NCBI RefSeq assembly: GCF_030209355.1
Contig: NZ_JARVSF010000043.1
Location: 62,001 to 126,000 of the forward strand
Origin: Pseudarthrobacter sp. fls2-241-R2A-127
GTDB lineage: Bacteria > Actinomycetota > Actinomycetes > Actinomycetales > Micrococcaceae
Reading direction: 5' to 3'
Length of the DNA: 64,000 nucleotides
Below, piece after piece: positions 24,616 to 33,048 of the stretch (within the stretch, counting starts at the first letter, position 1; each line of letters begins with the position of its first letter). The position numbers and the translations under genes are program-made. The notes beneath the pieces are model-generated. The model was not told the DNA's origin and searched no databases. It worked only from the letters and a program-made list of their open reading frames with translations.

Positions 24616-25539
24616 GTGGGCAGCGGACACGACCACTCCCACGGCGGCGCGGACCACCACGGCCAGCGCGGCAAGCTGCTGCTGGTCTTCGCCATCACGT
24701 TCACCGTGATGCTTGCCGAAATCTTCGGAACAATCCTCACCGGCAGCCTGGCCCTGCTGGCGGACGCCGGGCACATGTTCACCGATTCCGCCGGGCTGCT
24801 CATTGCGGTGATTGCGGCGTCCCTGGCCCTTAAGCCGGCCACCCACAAACGCACGTGGGGTTACAAGCGCGCCGAAATCATTGCGGCTGCCGGGCAGGCT
24901 GCCCTGCTGCTGGGCGTGGGCGGATTCGTCATCGTGGAGGGTATCCGCCGGCTGTTTGCCCCTCCCGAGGTGGGCGGCTCCCTCATGCTGTGGTTCGGCG
25001 TCATCGGCCTGGCCGGGAATGCGGTGGGGCTGCTGGTGCTCGCCTCCGGCCGGCACCACAACTTCAACATGAAGGCCGCGTTCCTTGAGGTGCTCAACGA
25101 CGCTTTGGGTTCCCTCGCGGTGATCGTGGCGGCGCTGGTCATCGCGTTGACCGGCTGGACGCGTGCCGATGCCGTCGTATCCCTGCTGATCGGTGCGCTG
25201 ATCATCCCCCGCACCCTCAGCCTGCTCCGGGACACCGTGAACGTGCTGATGGAAAGCACTCCCCCGGGCCTGGACCTGGCCAAGGTCCGGGAACACATCC
25301 TGGCCCTGCCGCACGTCATCGACGTCCACGACCTGCACGCTTCCCTCGTGGCCTCCGGCGTCCCGGTCCTCTCCGCCCACGTCACGGTGCAGGATCAGTG
25401 CATGCGCGACGGACATTCGGCAAGCATCCTGGCCGACTTGCAGCGCTGTGTGGCCAAGGACTTCGACGTCAGCGTGGAGCATTCAACGTTCCAGATTGAA
25501 CCGGCAGCACACCGCGACCAGGAAAGCATCCAGCACTGA
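24616..25539 (+). CDS. Cation diffusion facilitator (CzcD/ZitB-like)
   Basis: Membrane proton/metal antiporter of 307 residues. It has a His-rich N-terminus (HDHSHGGADHHG), the metal-site helix LLADAGHMFTDSAGL, the partner site AFLEVLNDALGS, and a C-terminal cytoplasmic domain (VREHILALPHVIDVHDLHASLVASGVPVLSAHV) typical of CzcD/ZitB. GTG start 24616. It is the last gene of the ArsR operon and most likely handles Zn, Cd or Co. Confidence 0.93.
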   Translation: MGSGHDHSHGGADHHGQRGKLLLVFAITFTVMLAEIFGTILTGSLALLADAGHMFTDSAGLLIAVIAASLALKPATHKRTWGYKRAEIIAAAGQAALLLGVGGFVIVEGIRRLFAPPEVGGSLMLWFGVIGLAGNAVGLLVLASGRHHNFNMKAAFLEVLNDALGSLAVIVAALVIALTGWTRADAVVSLLIGALIIPRTLSLLRDTVNVLMESTPPGLDLAKVREHILALPHVIDVHDLHASLVASGVPVLSAHVTVQDQCMRDGHSASILADLQRCVAKDFDVSVEHSTFQIEPAAHRDQESIQH

Positions 25540-25553
25540 CGGCGGAAGCCCGT

Positions 25554-26750
25554 TCAGACGGGCAGCGGCTCCTTGGCGCCTTCACGAGGTGCCGGCTCGA
25601 CGGCGGGTTCCAGCTTTGCGTTGGCCCATTGCCGCAGGGGCCGCTCCACAAAGCGGAACGACGCGTATGCCACCAGTACGGTGAGGACGGCGGTCAGTGC
25701 GATGCGGAGGGGCAGTGCCGGGATCAGCCGCATCAGCAACAGGTACACCGGCAGGTGCCACAGGTACATGGCATACGACAGGTCGCGGCCGGGCTTGGCG
25801 AGCCACGGGTGGCTCAGGATCCGTGCCGCGAATCCGGCCGGCTGGAGCACCAGGGCACCTATCAGCACCGCGGACAGCAGGGCGAGCACGGCGGGCCCGG
25901 CAGCCCAGAAAGCGGTGAACCATACCCCGGGCGTGTCCGGTTCCTTCAGCAGGAACAGGGCGGCCGCAAGCGTGACTGCCGCCAGGGGGGCACCCCAACG
26001 GGCTACAGACACCAATGCACCATGCAGCCGGGAGCCGTCCCGCACGGAGGTGAACAGCAGGGCAAGGGCGCAGCCAATCAGCAGCTCGTCTGCGCGGGTA
26101 TCCGGGCCGTTGTAGATCCGGGCCAGCGGCTGGCCGTCGGCCACCAGAAGGAACCGGTTCAGCAGGAACGCGCCGGCCACTGCCAGCGTGGCGAAGGCGA
26201 CCGTGCGGACCTTCCAGAATCGGAGCATCACCAGCAGCAGAAGAGGCCACACCAGGTAGAACTGCTCCTCGACGGCAAGGGTCCAGGTGGGGCCCAGGGT
26301 TTCCCCGGCGATGGAGTCGCCGAACACGCCAAAGTGCGCCAGGTTCATCACGTAGGTTGCCGCAGGCAGGACAAACCCCGCCTGGCCGCCCCAGCCCGAG
26401 GCCGGGAACAGGAAGCCGCCCACCAGGATTACCGCGCAGAGCGCCAGCAAAGCGGGCCAGAGCCGGGCCAGGCGCTTGGCGTAGAAGATGCCCAGGTGGA
26501 GCCGGCCGGTGGCGCTCCACTCCTTCATGATCAGCAGCGTGATCACAAAGCCGCTGAGCGTGAAGAAGACGTCTACGCCGATCGATCCCCCGGGGACCAG
26601 ATCGGTGGCCGTGTGAAAGAAGAAGACCCCTGCCACGGCGATGGTGCGGAGCCCGTCCAAGGCATGCTTGCGCCCGGCGATGAGCCCCGTTCCGGGCGCT
26701 GCCGGGCGTTCCGCGGATGACAAAGTTCCACTGCTTGACCTAAAAACCAC
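25554..26750 (-). CDS. Acyltransferase 3 (OafA/YrhL) family membrane protein
   Basis: Polytopic membrane O-acyltransferase of about 398 residues. Diagnostic parts are LDGLRTIAVAGVFFFHT near the N-terminus, GSIGVDVFFTLSGFVITLL, and RLARLWPALLALC; the catalytic His is in FFFHT. Such enzymes acetylate peptidoglycan, polysaccharides or small molecules. No SGNH domain is attached. GTG 26750 is the most credible start; TATATA about 10 nt upstream suggests a promoter with little or no leader. Substrate unknown. Confidence 0.88.
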   Translation of the reverse strand: MVFRSSSGTLSSAERPAAPGTGLIAGRKHALDGLRTIAVAGVFFFHTATDLVPGGSIGVDVFFTLSGFVITLLIMKEWSATGRLHLGIFYAKRLARLWPALLALCAVILVGGFLFPASGWGGQAGFVLPAATYVMNLAHFGVFGDSIAGETLGPTWTLAVEEQFYLVWPLLLLVMLRFWKVRTVAFATLAVAGAFLLNRFLLVADGQPLARIYNGPDTRADELLIGCALALLFTSVRDGSRLHGALVSVARWGAPLAAVTLAAALFLLKEPDTPGVWFTAFWAAGPAVLALLSAVLIGALVLQPAGFAARILSHPWLAKPGRDLSYAMYLWHLPVYLLLMRLIPALPLRIALTAVLTVLVAYASFRFVERPLRQWANAKLEPAVEPAPREGAKEPLPV

Positions 26751-26831
26751 TAAGCAAGCATATATAACGTTTCCATAACTGCCCTGTATGGAAGCTGGGC
26801 GGAACCTGAAAACCGGGCTCCACATCGTGGC

Positions 26832-26866
26832 TTGTGGCCGGACGCCGTGCCTTCTACATTGAACAC
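26832..26866 (+). promoter_or_regulatory. Promoter of GAF-ANTAR gene, apparently leaderless
   Basis: -35 TTGTGG (26832-26837), 17-bp spacer, -10 TACATT (26855-26860), then 6 nt to ATG 26867. This geometry places the transcription start at or next to the ATG. No Shine-Dalgarno sequence precedes it. Confidence 0.5.
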
Positions 26867-27604
26867 ATGGTGGACCAGGACTTGGCAGAAGATTTCGAAC
26901 GGCTCGTCGACCTGATCGGCAGCACGGAGGACATTAAATCCGTGTTGGACGCCATCACCACGTTCGCGGCGGTCACCATGACGGACACCACCGGCACGTC
27001 GGTTGAATGCGCCGTCACGCTGCGCCGGCGCAAGCACACGGCCACCATTGGCGGCAGCAGCAGCAGCGCGGTGGTGCTGGACAGGATTGAACAATCCCTG
27101 GGAGACGGGCCTTGCGTGGACGCCCTGGATACCGGTGTTCCCGTCCTCCTTGGTGACGTGGACTCCGATCCGCGGTGGCCGGAGTACCGCAAAGCGCTCT
27201 CCGCCGCCGGTATCGCCAGCGCCTTGGGAGTCCCCATGCATCTGCAGGACGACGCCGGGGCGGTGCTGGATTTCTTCGCACCCGTCAGCGGGCTGTTCAG
27301 TGAGCGGGCAGTGGCCGAGGCTGTGCGGTTCGCCGGCATGGCAGGCATGGCGCTGCGCCTGGCCATTCGGATCGCATCCGCGGACCAGCGCGCCGAGAAC
27401 CTGAAGGCGGCAATGGACACGAGGACCGCCATCGACATTGCCTGCGGGATCCTCATGGCACAGAACAAGTGCAGCAAATACGAGGCTTTTGAGCTGCTCC
27501 GCCGCGCCTCCAACACGCGGAACCAAAAACTCCATGATCTTGCCCAATCCCTGGTGGACCGGTTCACCGGATCACAGCCCACCGCCGCCTATTTCGAGGA
27601 CTAA
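26867..27604 (+). CDS. GAF-ANTAR RNA-binding antiterminator-type regulator 2
   Basis: Cytoplasmic regulator of 245 residues. A GAF-like sensor (SLGDGPCVDALDTGVPVLLGDVDSDPRWPEYR) precedes the ANTAR domain MDTRTAIDIACGILMAQNKCSKYEAFELLRRASNTRNQKLHDLAQSLV. It is a paralog of the protein at 17992 with the same domain order. ATG 26867 is supported by the promoter geometry; GTG 26834 is an alternative. The controlled RNA is unknown. Confidence 0.88.
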   Translation: MVDQDLAEDFERLVDLIGSTEDIKSVLDAITTFAAVTMTDTTGTSVECAVTLRRRKHTATIGGSSSSAVVLDRIEQSLGDGPCVDALDTGVPVLLGDVDSDPRWPEYRKALSAAGIASALGVPMHLQDDAGAVLDFFAPVSGLFSERAVAEAVRFAGMAGMALRLAIRIASADQRAENLKAAMDTRTAIDIACGILMAQNKCSKYEAFELLRRASNTRNQKLHDLAQSLVDRFTGSQPTAAYFED

Positions 27605-27937
27605 GGCTCCGGGCCGGTGGCCGTGGAACCGGCCCGGGAGCCAGCCACGCTGCTGACTCCCGGAGCGTAAGGCACGGATGTGGCCCACCCCCGAACCATG
27701 GATCCCCTTGGCCCACCCCAGAACCATGGATTTCCTTTGGGCCACACCCGCGCCGGCTATGTGGGCGGTAGATACACGCAGGGCATTGGCCTGGTTGCGG
27801 TGGGGAGAGCGGTCACGGATAGTCCTCAGACGGTGCATTGTTGGCCGTCTGCCTGACCTTGGGCCAGCGTAGCAACTGATCCGGGCTTGCGGACAGCGTC
27901 TCGACGCGAAATTTTGGGTCAAGATCATGCAAGGATT
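27605..27937. repeat. Gene-free gap with two tandem 28-bp repeats
   Basis: Two contiguous 28-bp units occupy 27682-27709 and 27710-27737, differing at three positions. Each contains GGCCCACCCC and GAACCATGGAT. A decayed third start (gggccacaccc) follows. The remaining 200 bp before the monooxygenase stop shows no coding character. The repeat could be a short mobile repeat or protein-binding array; its source is unknown. Confidence 0.6.
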
Positions 27938-29386
27938 TCAGCGCGCGGCACCGAACCACTCCGCCAGCGCGTCCGGCAAGCCCGAGGCGGAGTGCTCACC
28001 GACCCAGGCCACATGGCCGTCCGGACGCACCAGGACTGCCGTGGGTGCGGGCACCACGCCCAGCACCGGAAGCTCCCACGCGCCGTCGTACGTCCCGGAA
28101 ACATGCTGCACCCGCCCAGCCCACGCGCCCGCGTCCAGGGCGGGGCCGCCCAGTTCCAGCAGGACGGGACGGGCCTGGTGCAGGAGCTGATACATCCGCA
28201 CGGATCCTCCAGCGGTGGAAACGTCCAGGTCCGGCATCCGGCGCCCTGCCAGGGGGTGGCCCGTCCCAGGCCCGTAGGCGACGTCGAGCCCGGTCACCAA
28301 TCCGGCCATTGGAGCACCGGCGCCCTCGCGGCGGAGGACTTCGTCCAGGAGGTCCCGCAGCGCCTCCTGCCGCGGATCGGCTTTCTGGAACAGGGACTGG
28401 GCCATGGTGTATTTGAGCGCCCGGGCCCCTGCCGGGTGGCGCTCCGCATGGTAGGTGTTCAGCAGCCCATTCCCGGAAATTCCACGGACCACCTGCCCGA
28501 GCTTCCAGCCGAGGTTCACGGCATCCTGGAGGCCCAGGCCTATGCCCTGCCCGCCGGTTGGGGAATGCACGTGCGCGGCGTCGCCGGCCAGCAGCACGCG
28601 GCCTTTCCGGTAGGACTCCGCCTGCCGGGTGGCATCCGTGAAACGCGAGAGCCAGGCAGGGCTGTGCACGCCGAAGTCCGTGCCGAACACCTCGGCCAAG
28701 GCACGGCGCAGGTCCTCCATGGTCGGCTCGGCGGCTCGGACCAGCTCCGCTTCGGTCACCACCACCCGGACCATGCCCTCCCCCATCGGGTAGAGCCCGT
28801 GAATGCCGCGGGCGTCCACTTTGCCCTGCTGCACGGGTTCCCCCGCCACCTTCACCTCGGCGATCAGGCTGCTGCGGGTGGCGTCCGGGCCGGTGAAGCC
28901 GATCCCCGCCGAGCGCCGCACCACGCTGCGTCCGCCGTCGGCGCCCACGACAAACCTGGCCCGCACGGGTCCGCCGGCCGCGAGCTGGACGTCCACGCCG
29001 TCGTCGTCCGCGGCCACTCCGGTGACCTCCACGCCGCGCCGGACCTGAACGCCCAGCTCCTGGACCCAGCCCAGCAGCAACCGCTCAATGTGGTTTTGGA
29101 ACAGGGCCAGCGTGTAGGGGTGGCGCGTGGGGAGGCCGCCCAGGTCCAGCTGCGTGGCGCCAAACGTTGCCGCCTGCACGGTCTTGCCTTCGGCGAGGAA
29201 ACGCTCCGCGATACCGCGCTGGTCCAACAGCTCGATGGTGCGCGCATGGATTCCGCCCCCGCGGGAGCCCGCCAGCTCCTGGGACGGCCGCCGTTCCAGG
29301 ACGAGGGCGTCCACACCCGCCAGCCGCAGCTCCGCCGCGAGCATCAAACCCGTGGGCCCGCTCCCCACAACCACCACATCATGCAT
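27938..29386 (-). CDS. FAD-dependent aromatic-type monooxygenase
   Basis: Class A flavoprotein hydroxylase of 482 residues using NAD(P)H. The N-terminal FAD motif is VVVVGSGPTGLMLAAELRLAGV, the DG motif FVVGADGGRSVVRRSAGI, and the second FAD motif VLLAGDAAHVHSPTGGQGIGLGLQDAVNLGWKL. A thioredoxin-like C-terminal tail is present (AVLVRPDGHVAWVGE). Relatives hydroxylate phenolics, polyketides or rifampicin. It stands alone, so the substrate is unassigned. Confidence 0.9.
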   Translation of the reverse strand: MHDVVVVGSGPTGLMLAAELRLAGVDALVLERRPSQELAGSRGGGIHARTIELLDQRGIAERFLAEGKTVQAATFGATQLDLGGLPTRHPYTLALFQNHIERLLLGWVQELGVQVRRGVEVTGVAADDDGVDVQLAAGGPVRARFVVGADGGRSVVRRSAGIGFTGPDATRSSLIAEVKVAGEPVQQGKVDARGIHGLYPMGEGMVRVVVTEAELVRAAEPTMEDLRRALAEVFGTDFGVHSPAWLSRFTDATRQAESYRKGRVLLAGDAAHVHSPTGGQGIGLGLQDAVNLGWKLGQVVRGISGNGLLNTYHAERHPAGARALKYTMAQSLFQKADPRQEALRDLLDEVLRREGAGAPMAGLVTGLDVAYGPGTGHPLAGRRMPDLDVSTAGGSVRMYQLLHQARPVLLELGGPALDAGAWAGRVQHVSGTYDGAWELPVLGVVPAPTAVLVRPDGHVAWVGEHSASGLPDALAEWFGAAR

Positions 29387-29794
29387 GTTGTCCCCCGCCC
29401 TGCGCCCGCACCCGACAGCCGGTCTGCGGCACCCAGTATGCGACAGCCCGGGGGCCTTGCGGCAAGGCCCCCGGGGCGGGATACCTTGGAAGTACAGGGA
29501 GTATTGCTTTTAACGCGGGTGTGCCGCCTTCTCCAGGTTGGGGGTCCCTGAGAAGGCGGCACTGCATCCAAAGTACTGGCCGGACATGGCGGGTGTGCCC
29601 GGCAACAGCCCTTTCGGCCGAAACTTTAACGATTCCTTTACGCCCGGCGTAAAGGAATCGATGACGGCGGCGGTGCAAACCCTGCCGCCCGGGCGATCTT
29701 TTTGAAAAGCGTTGTCGATCCGGGCTTTCCCTGCGCGTCGTATGGGTAGGGGCTCCAACAGTGGGCTCTTATTGACAAGCGAAGGGAGTTTTCA
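29387..29794. other. Intergenic region with four inverted repeats
   Basis: A 408-bp gap between divergent genes contains: CCCGGGGGCCTTGC/GCAAGGCCCCCGGG with 1-nt centre (29447-29475); a hairpin GTGCCGCCTTCTC/GAGAAGGCGGCAC with 16-nt loop (29521-29562); palindrome TTTCGGCCGAAA (29612-29623); and a 31-bp palindrome CGATTCCTTTACGCC-C-GGCGTAAAGGAATCG (29630-29660). No ORF is credible. It probably holds both promoters and at least one operator. Confidence 0.7.
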
Positions 29795-30130
29795 ATGTCC
29801 AAGTATCTGATCCTGATCTACCAGGACGAATCGGTGGCCCGGCAGGCGGAAGGCGAGTCGATCAGCGCCAACTACCAGGAGTTCATGGAACGCCGCGGGG
29901 CTTCGCTGATCAGCGGCGCTGCCCTGCATCCGTCCTCGACGGCGACATCCATCCGACGCGACGGGAGCGGAGGGTTCCTGGTGACGGATGGGCCGTTCGC
30001 CGAGTCGAAGGAGACACTGGGCGGTTACTACCTGGTCGAGGCGGCCGACCTCGACGAGGCGCTGAAGATCGGCAAGGAGGTGCCCGCGGGCGTCGGGGTC
30101 GAGGTGTGGCCGGTCCGGGTGGTCAGCTGA
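29795..30130 (+). CDS. YCII-related DGPF-domain protein
   Basis: A 111-residue cytoplasmic protein with the defining DGPFAESKE motif (about residues 67-75) and a ferredoxin-like pattern. It starts at ATG 29795 after GAAGGGAG. DGPF proteins are encoded next to ECF42-type sigma factors and are thought to modulate them. The stop TGA overlaps the ATG of the sigma gene by one base, consistent with coupled synthesis. Confidence 0.92.
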   Translation: MSKYLILIYQDESVARQAEGESISANYQEFMERRGASLISGAALHPSSTATSIRRDGSGGFLVTDGPFAESKETLGGYYLVEAADLDEALKIGKEVPAGVGVEVWPVRVVS

Positions 30131-31377
30131 TGGCGCGGGCCGCCGGCTCGGAGGTTGCTGCCGCGGTTGCCGATGCGCACCGGCGGGAGTGGGCGTTCGT
30201 GCTGGCGGCCACCGTGCGGGTTGCCGGCGACATCGACGCCGCTGAGGAAGCCGTCCAGGACGCGTACGCCAGCGCCTTGTCCACGTGGGGCGGGAACGGT
30301 ATCCCTCACAACCCCGGGGCGTGGCTGACGGTGACGGCACGACGACGGGCCTTGGATATGCGCCGCCGCGCGGCAACAGCGGAGCGGGCGCTGCCCAAGC
30401 TCCTTGACCGTGCGGACAACGAGGGCGACGGCGCGGAGGCTGACGATATTCCCGACGACCGGCTGCGGCTGATCTTTACCTGCTGCCACCCGGCCCTGCC
30501 CCCTGAGGCGCGGGTGGCACTGACGCTGCGGCTGCTGTGCGGGCTGTCCACTGCCGAGGTGGCGCGGGCGTTCCTGGTCCCGGAGGCAACCATGGCGGCG
30601 CGCATCACCCGGGCGAAGAAGAAGATTACGGCCGCAGGCATCCCCTACCGGGTGCCGTCCTCGGACGAGCTGCACGAGCGCGTTGACGCCGTGCTGTCGG
30701 TGGTCTACCTCGTGTACACCACCGGTCACACGGCACCCGCGGGAGCCGACCTGATACGCCGGGACCTTGCGGAGCGCGGCGTGGAGCTGGCCCGGCTGCT
30801 GCGTGAACTGCTTCCTGCCGACCCCGACGTGGCCGGGCTCCTGGCTCTGGTCCTGCTCACCGAAGCACGCCGGGACGCCCGGGTGGATGAAAACCAGGAC
30901 CTTATCCTGCTGGAGGACCAGGACCGGTCCAGGTGGGACAAGCACGCCGTCACGGAAGGAGTAACCCTCCTGCGCGAGGCCCTGGCGTCCCGGCCCCCGG
31001 GCCGCTTTGCCCTCATGGCAGCGATCGCCGCCGTGCATGACGAGAGCGGGTCCTGGTCCGGCACCGACTGGCAGGAAATCCTGGGCCTTTACGACCTGCT
31101 GATGGAGCGGTGGCCCTCCCCGGTGGTCCGGCTCAACCGCGCCATCGCGCTGGGCTTCGCGGTGGGGCCGGCCGAGGGGCTGGCAGAACTGGATGTTCTC
31201 GGCGCCGAGCCGCAGCTTGCCCGGTACCAATACCTGGCCGCGGCGCGCGGCGACTTCCTGGTCCGGCTGGGCCGTCCGGAGGAGGCGCGGGTGGCGTTCC
31301 AGGAGGCCTTGATCCTCACCGACAACGAAGCGGAGCAGCGCTTCCTCCGCGGGCGCCTGGGCGGCCTGGCCGGCTGA
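30130..31377 (+). CDS. ECF42-type RNA polymerase sigma factor with long C-terminal domain
   Basis: Sigma factor of 415 residues. Region 2 is AHRREWAFVLAATVRVAGDIDAAEEAVQDAYASALSTW; region 4 includes LRLLCGLSTAEVARAFLVPEATMAARITRAKKKI. A C-terminal extension of over 200 residues (DUF6596/TPR-like helices, RLGRPEEARVAFQEAL) is diagnostic of ECF42. No transmembrane anti-sigma gene is present. Paired with the DGPF gene upstream. Confidence 0.93.
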   Translation: MARAAGSEVAAAVADAHRREWAFVLAATVRVAGDIDAAEEAVQDAYASALSTWGGNGIPHNPGAWLTVTARRRALDMRRRAATAERALPKLLDRADNEGDGAEADDIPDDRLRLIFTCCHPALPPEARVALTLRLLCGLSTAEVARAFLVPEATMAARITRAKKKITAAGIPYRVPSSDELHERVDAVLSVVYLVYTTGHTAPAGADLIRRDLAERGVELARLLRELLPADPDVAGLLALVLLTEARRDARVDENQDLILLEDQDRSRWDKHAVTEGVTLLREALASRPPGRFALMAAIAAVHDESGSWSGTDWQEILGLYDLLMERWPSPVVRLNRAIALGFAVGPAEGLAELDVLGAEPQLARYQYLAAARGDFLVRLGRPEEARVAFQEALILTDNEAEQRFLRGRLGGLAG

Positions 31378-31416
31378 CGCCACCGGTCAGCGGTCCGACG
31401 TGCCCCAAGGCAAAGG

Positions 31417-31442
31417 GAAAGCCCCTCCTAGGAGGGGCTTTC
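31417..31442 (+). terminator. Rho-independent terminator hairpin
   Basis: A perfect 26-bp palindrome, GAAAGCCCCTCCT followed by its complement, starts 39 bp after the sigma gene stop. Ending in CTTTC, it is a clear terminator for the DGPF-sigma operon and may serve the opposite strand too. Confidence 0.8.
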
Positions 31443-31617
31443 AACGTAGTGGTTGTCATTTGGCTTCCGATATTGGTCGGTGTTGATGCACTCCCCCTTC
31501 CCGGACGCCCCCGGGCGCCCATCCGGACTATGACCTAAATCACTTTAGTGACCTTCCGCTAGGGCGTAAAGACCCTGATCCCAAAAAAGGCCAGAAGTTC
31601 GACGACGGTTCCTGCCA

Positions 31618-32277
31618 CTACCGGACGCTTGGCGTGAGCTGTATGCGCTTGGCCAGTTCGTATGCCCCGTGGCGGTCGTCTTCGTTGGCGACGAAGACCC
31701 GGCCGATCAGCAAGGCGGCTTTGTGGGGCACATCAATGCGGGTCATTCCGGGTGGCGTTTCGCCCGCCCATTCGGGTTTGCAGAGGAAGAAGTCACCGCT
31801 GGCGGTTCCGGTGGTACGCGTGCCCACATAGGCAAAGTTGCCGCCGCTGGCGGGATCGGTAAATTGGACGCTGAAGTAGCGGTCACCCATCCCGGGCACA
31901 TGCAGTATTTGCGGTCCGGCGCTGACGTCCAACCAGCCGCCAACGTAAAGGACGTCGTCGGTGCCGGTAGCGATGACGCTGCCGGACAACGCCGACTGGG
32001 AGGAACTGTCCGGCACGGCGTAAATCGTGTTGACGGGGATCGGTCCGCCGCCTAAGCCCCGCCTGGCAAATATGCGTTTGAAGCCCCCCACCGTGATCCG
32101 CGGCCAGAGGTAGATGAAGACGAATGTACCGATCAACCAGACGGCCACAGCTATCGCGGCCGGCAAAACGATCGCACCCGGGCCACCGGCCGCGATTCGC
32201 CGGTACGTGACCCACGCGAAGACTGCCAGGATGGCGATTGTCGCCGGACTGGCGTATTTCAGGATGAGGCGATTCAT
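31618..32277 (-). CDS. Membrane-anchored DUF1254-like protein
   Basis: A 219-residue protein. Two N-terminal hydrophobic segments (about 10-25 and 38-57) are followed by a DUF1254-type domain: NTIYAVPDSSSQSALSGSVIATGTDDVLYVGGWLDVSAGPQILHVPGMGDRYFSVQFTDPASG. Its start overlaps the stop of the upstream DUF1214 gene by 4 bp. These domains are usually fused in one polypeptide; here they are separate. Biochemical role is unknown. Confidence 0.8.
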   Translation of the reverse strand: MNRLILKYASPATIAILAVFAWVTYRRIAAGGPGAIVLPAAIAVAVWLIGTFVFIYLWPRITVGGFKRIFARRGLGGGPIPVNTIYAVPDSSSQSALSGSVIATGTDDVLYVGGWLDVSAGPQILHVPGMGDRYFSVQFTDPASGGNFAYVGTRTTGTASGDFFLCKPEWAGETPPGMTRIDVPHKAALLIGRVFVANEDDRHGAYELAKRIQLTPSVR

Positions 32278-32879
32278 GGCTGAACCATCACGACCGGCGG
32301 AACCTCGTACCGGCCATCGATGATGGCCGGTCCGGGCAGATAGGCGCGGAGCATGAGCTTGAATCGGCCCTGCGGTGTGGCCAGCCAGTTCGGCGCCGCA
32401 GTGGATGGCTGGTGTGGCTGCAGGAGTAGGTCCACCGAGCCATCGGCGTTAGGCACCAGGCCAGAATGGTTGTTGACCGTTGGCCGCCCCTCTGGCGAGT
32501 TGACCATGTACCCCACCGTGTCCGTCGCGGTGAGCGACCAAAAGGCGTTGTTCGGAGGGAGCTGATCTGCTGCGAAATGAAGGCGATACGCATGCTCGCC
32601 ACTGAAACGCTTTCCCTCGCTGTCAGTGGTCGCTGTCCAGTAAGCGGCTTCTTCGAACACGTTGACCACAGGGAGCGCCTTCTGCAGGGCCGCCCTGACC
32701 AGCAGCCCGTTACCTGGATGACCAGCGTTGCGGACCGCGCTCCAGCCGTTAACGGTCTTCGTCTCACGCTTCGCCACCCCGTTCAGGATCAGGACGGTGG
32801 TCAGGAACGCGAAGGTCAGGCCCATGATCAGGCCCTGCACAACACCGGAACCCGCAACCCAGGCAAGGAAGCCGCTCAC
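32274..32879 (-). CDS. Membrane-anchored DUF1214-like protein
   Basis: A 201-residue protein with one N-terminal hydrophobic helix (about 12-33) and a DUF1214-type domain: FSGEHAYRLHFAADQLPPNNAFWSLTATDTVGYMVNSPEGRPTVNNHSGLVPNADGSVDLLLQP. GTG start at 32879. It is the first gene of the two-gene operon and overlaps the DUF1254 gene by 4 bp. Likely acts with it as a complex on the outer membrane face. Confidence 0.8.
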   Translation of the reverse strand: MSGFLAWVAGSGVVQGLIMGLTFAFLTTVLILNGVAKRETKTVNGWSAVRNAGHPGNGLLVRAALQKALPVVNVFEEAAYWTATTDSEGKRFSGEHAYRLHFAADQLPPNNAFWSLTATDTVGYMVNSPEGRPTVNNHSGLVPNADGSVDLLLQPHQPSTAAPNWLATPQGRFKLMLRAYLPGPAIIDGRYEVPPVVMVQP

Positions 32880-33048
32880 CCCGGCATCCCCATCCCGGCA
32901 CGCGTGTTAATCCGGAACCATGGCTTCGAGGTTTTGGCAGTCATGCGTGAAAATCTAGCCCGGTTTCCTCCATACAACGACCCCAGGGCAGCACCCACGC
33001 CGGTAGGCGGAGGTGTGCAGCACTATGCTTTTCGAGGAGGGCAGAACC

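Noticed and set aside
25629..26720. Long rightward frame opposite the acyltransferase
   Set aside because: Gln/Gly/His-rich shadow; acyltransferase motifs are on the other strand.
27572..27928. Leftward frame covering the tandem 28-bp repeat
   Set aside because: Basic, low-complexity translation with duplicated phrase explained by the DNA repeat; no ribosome site seen.
27938..29386. Naming the monooxygenase as rifampicin monooxygenase
   Set aside because: The class A flavoprotein fold is clear but substrate residues cannot be judged without alignment.
27887..29551. Long rightward frame opposite the FAD monooxygenase
   Set aside because: His/Gly/Arg-rich shadow; FAD motifs lie on the minus strand.
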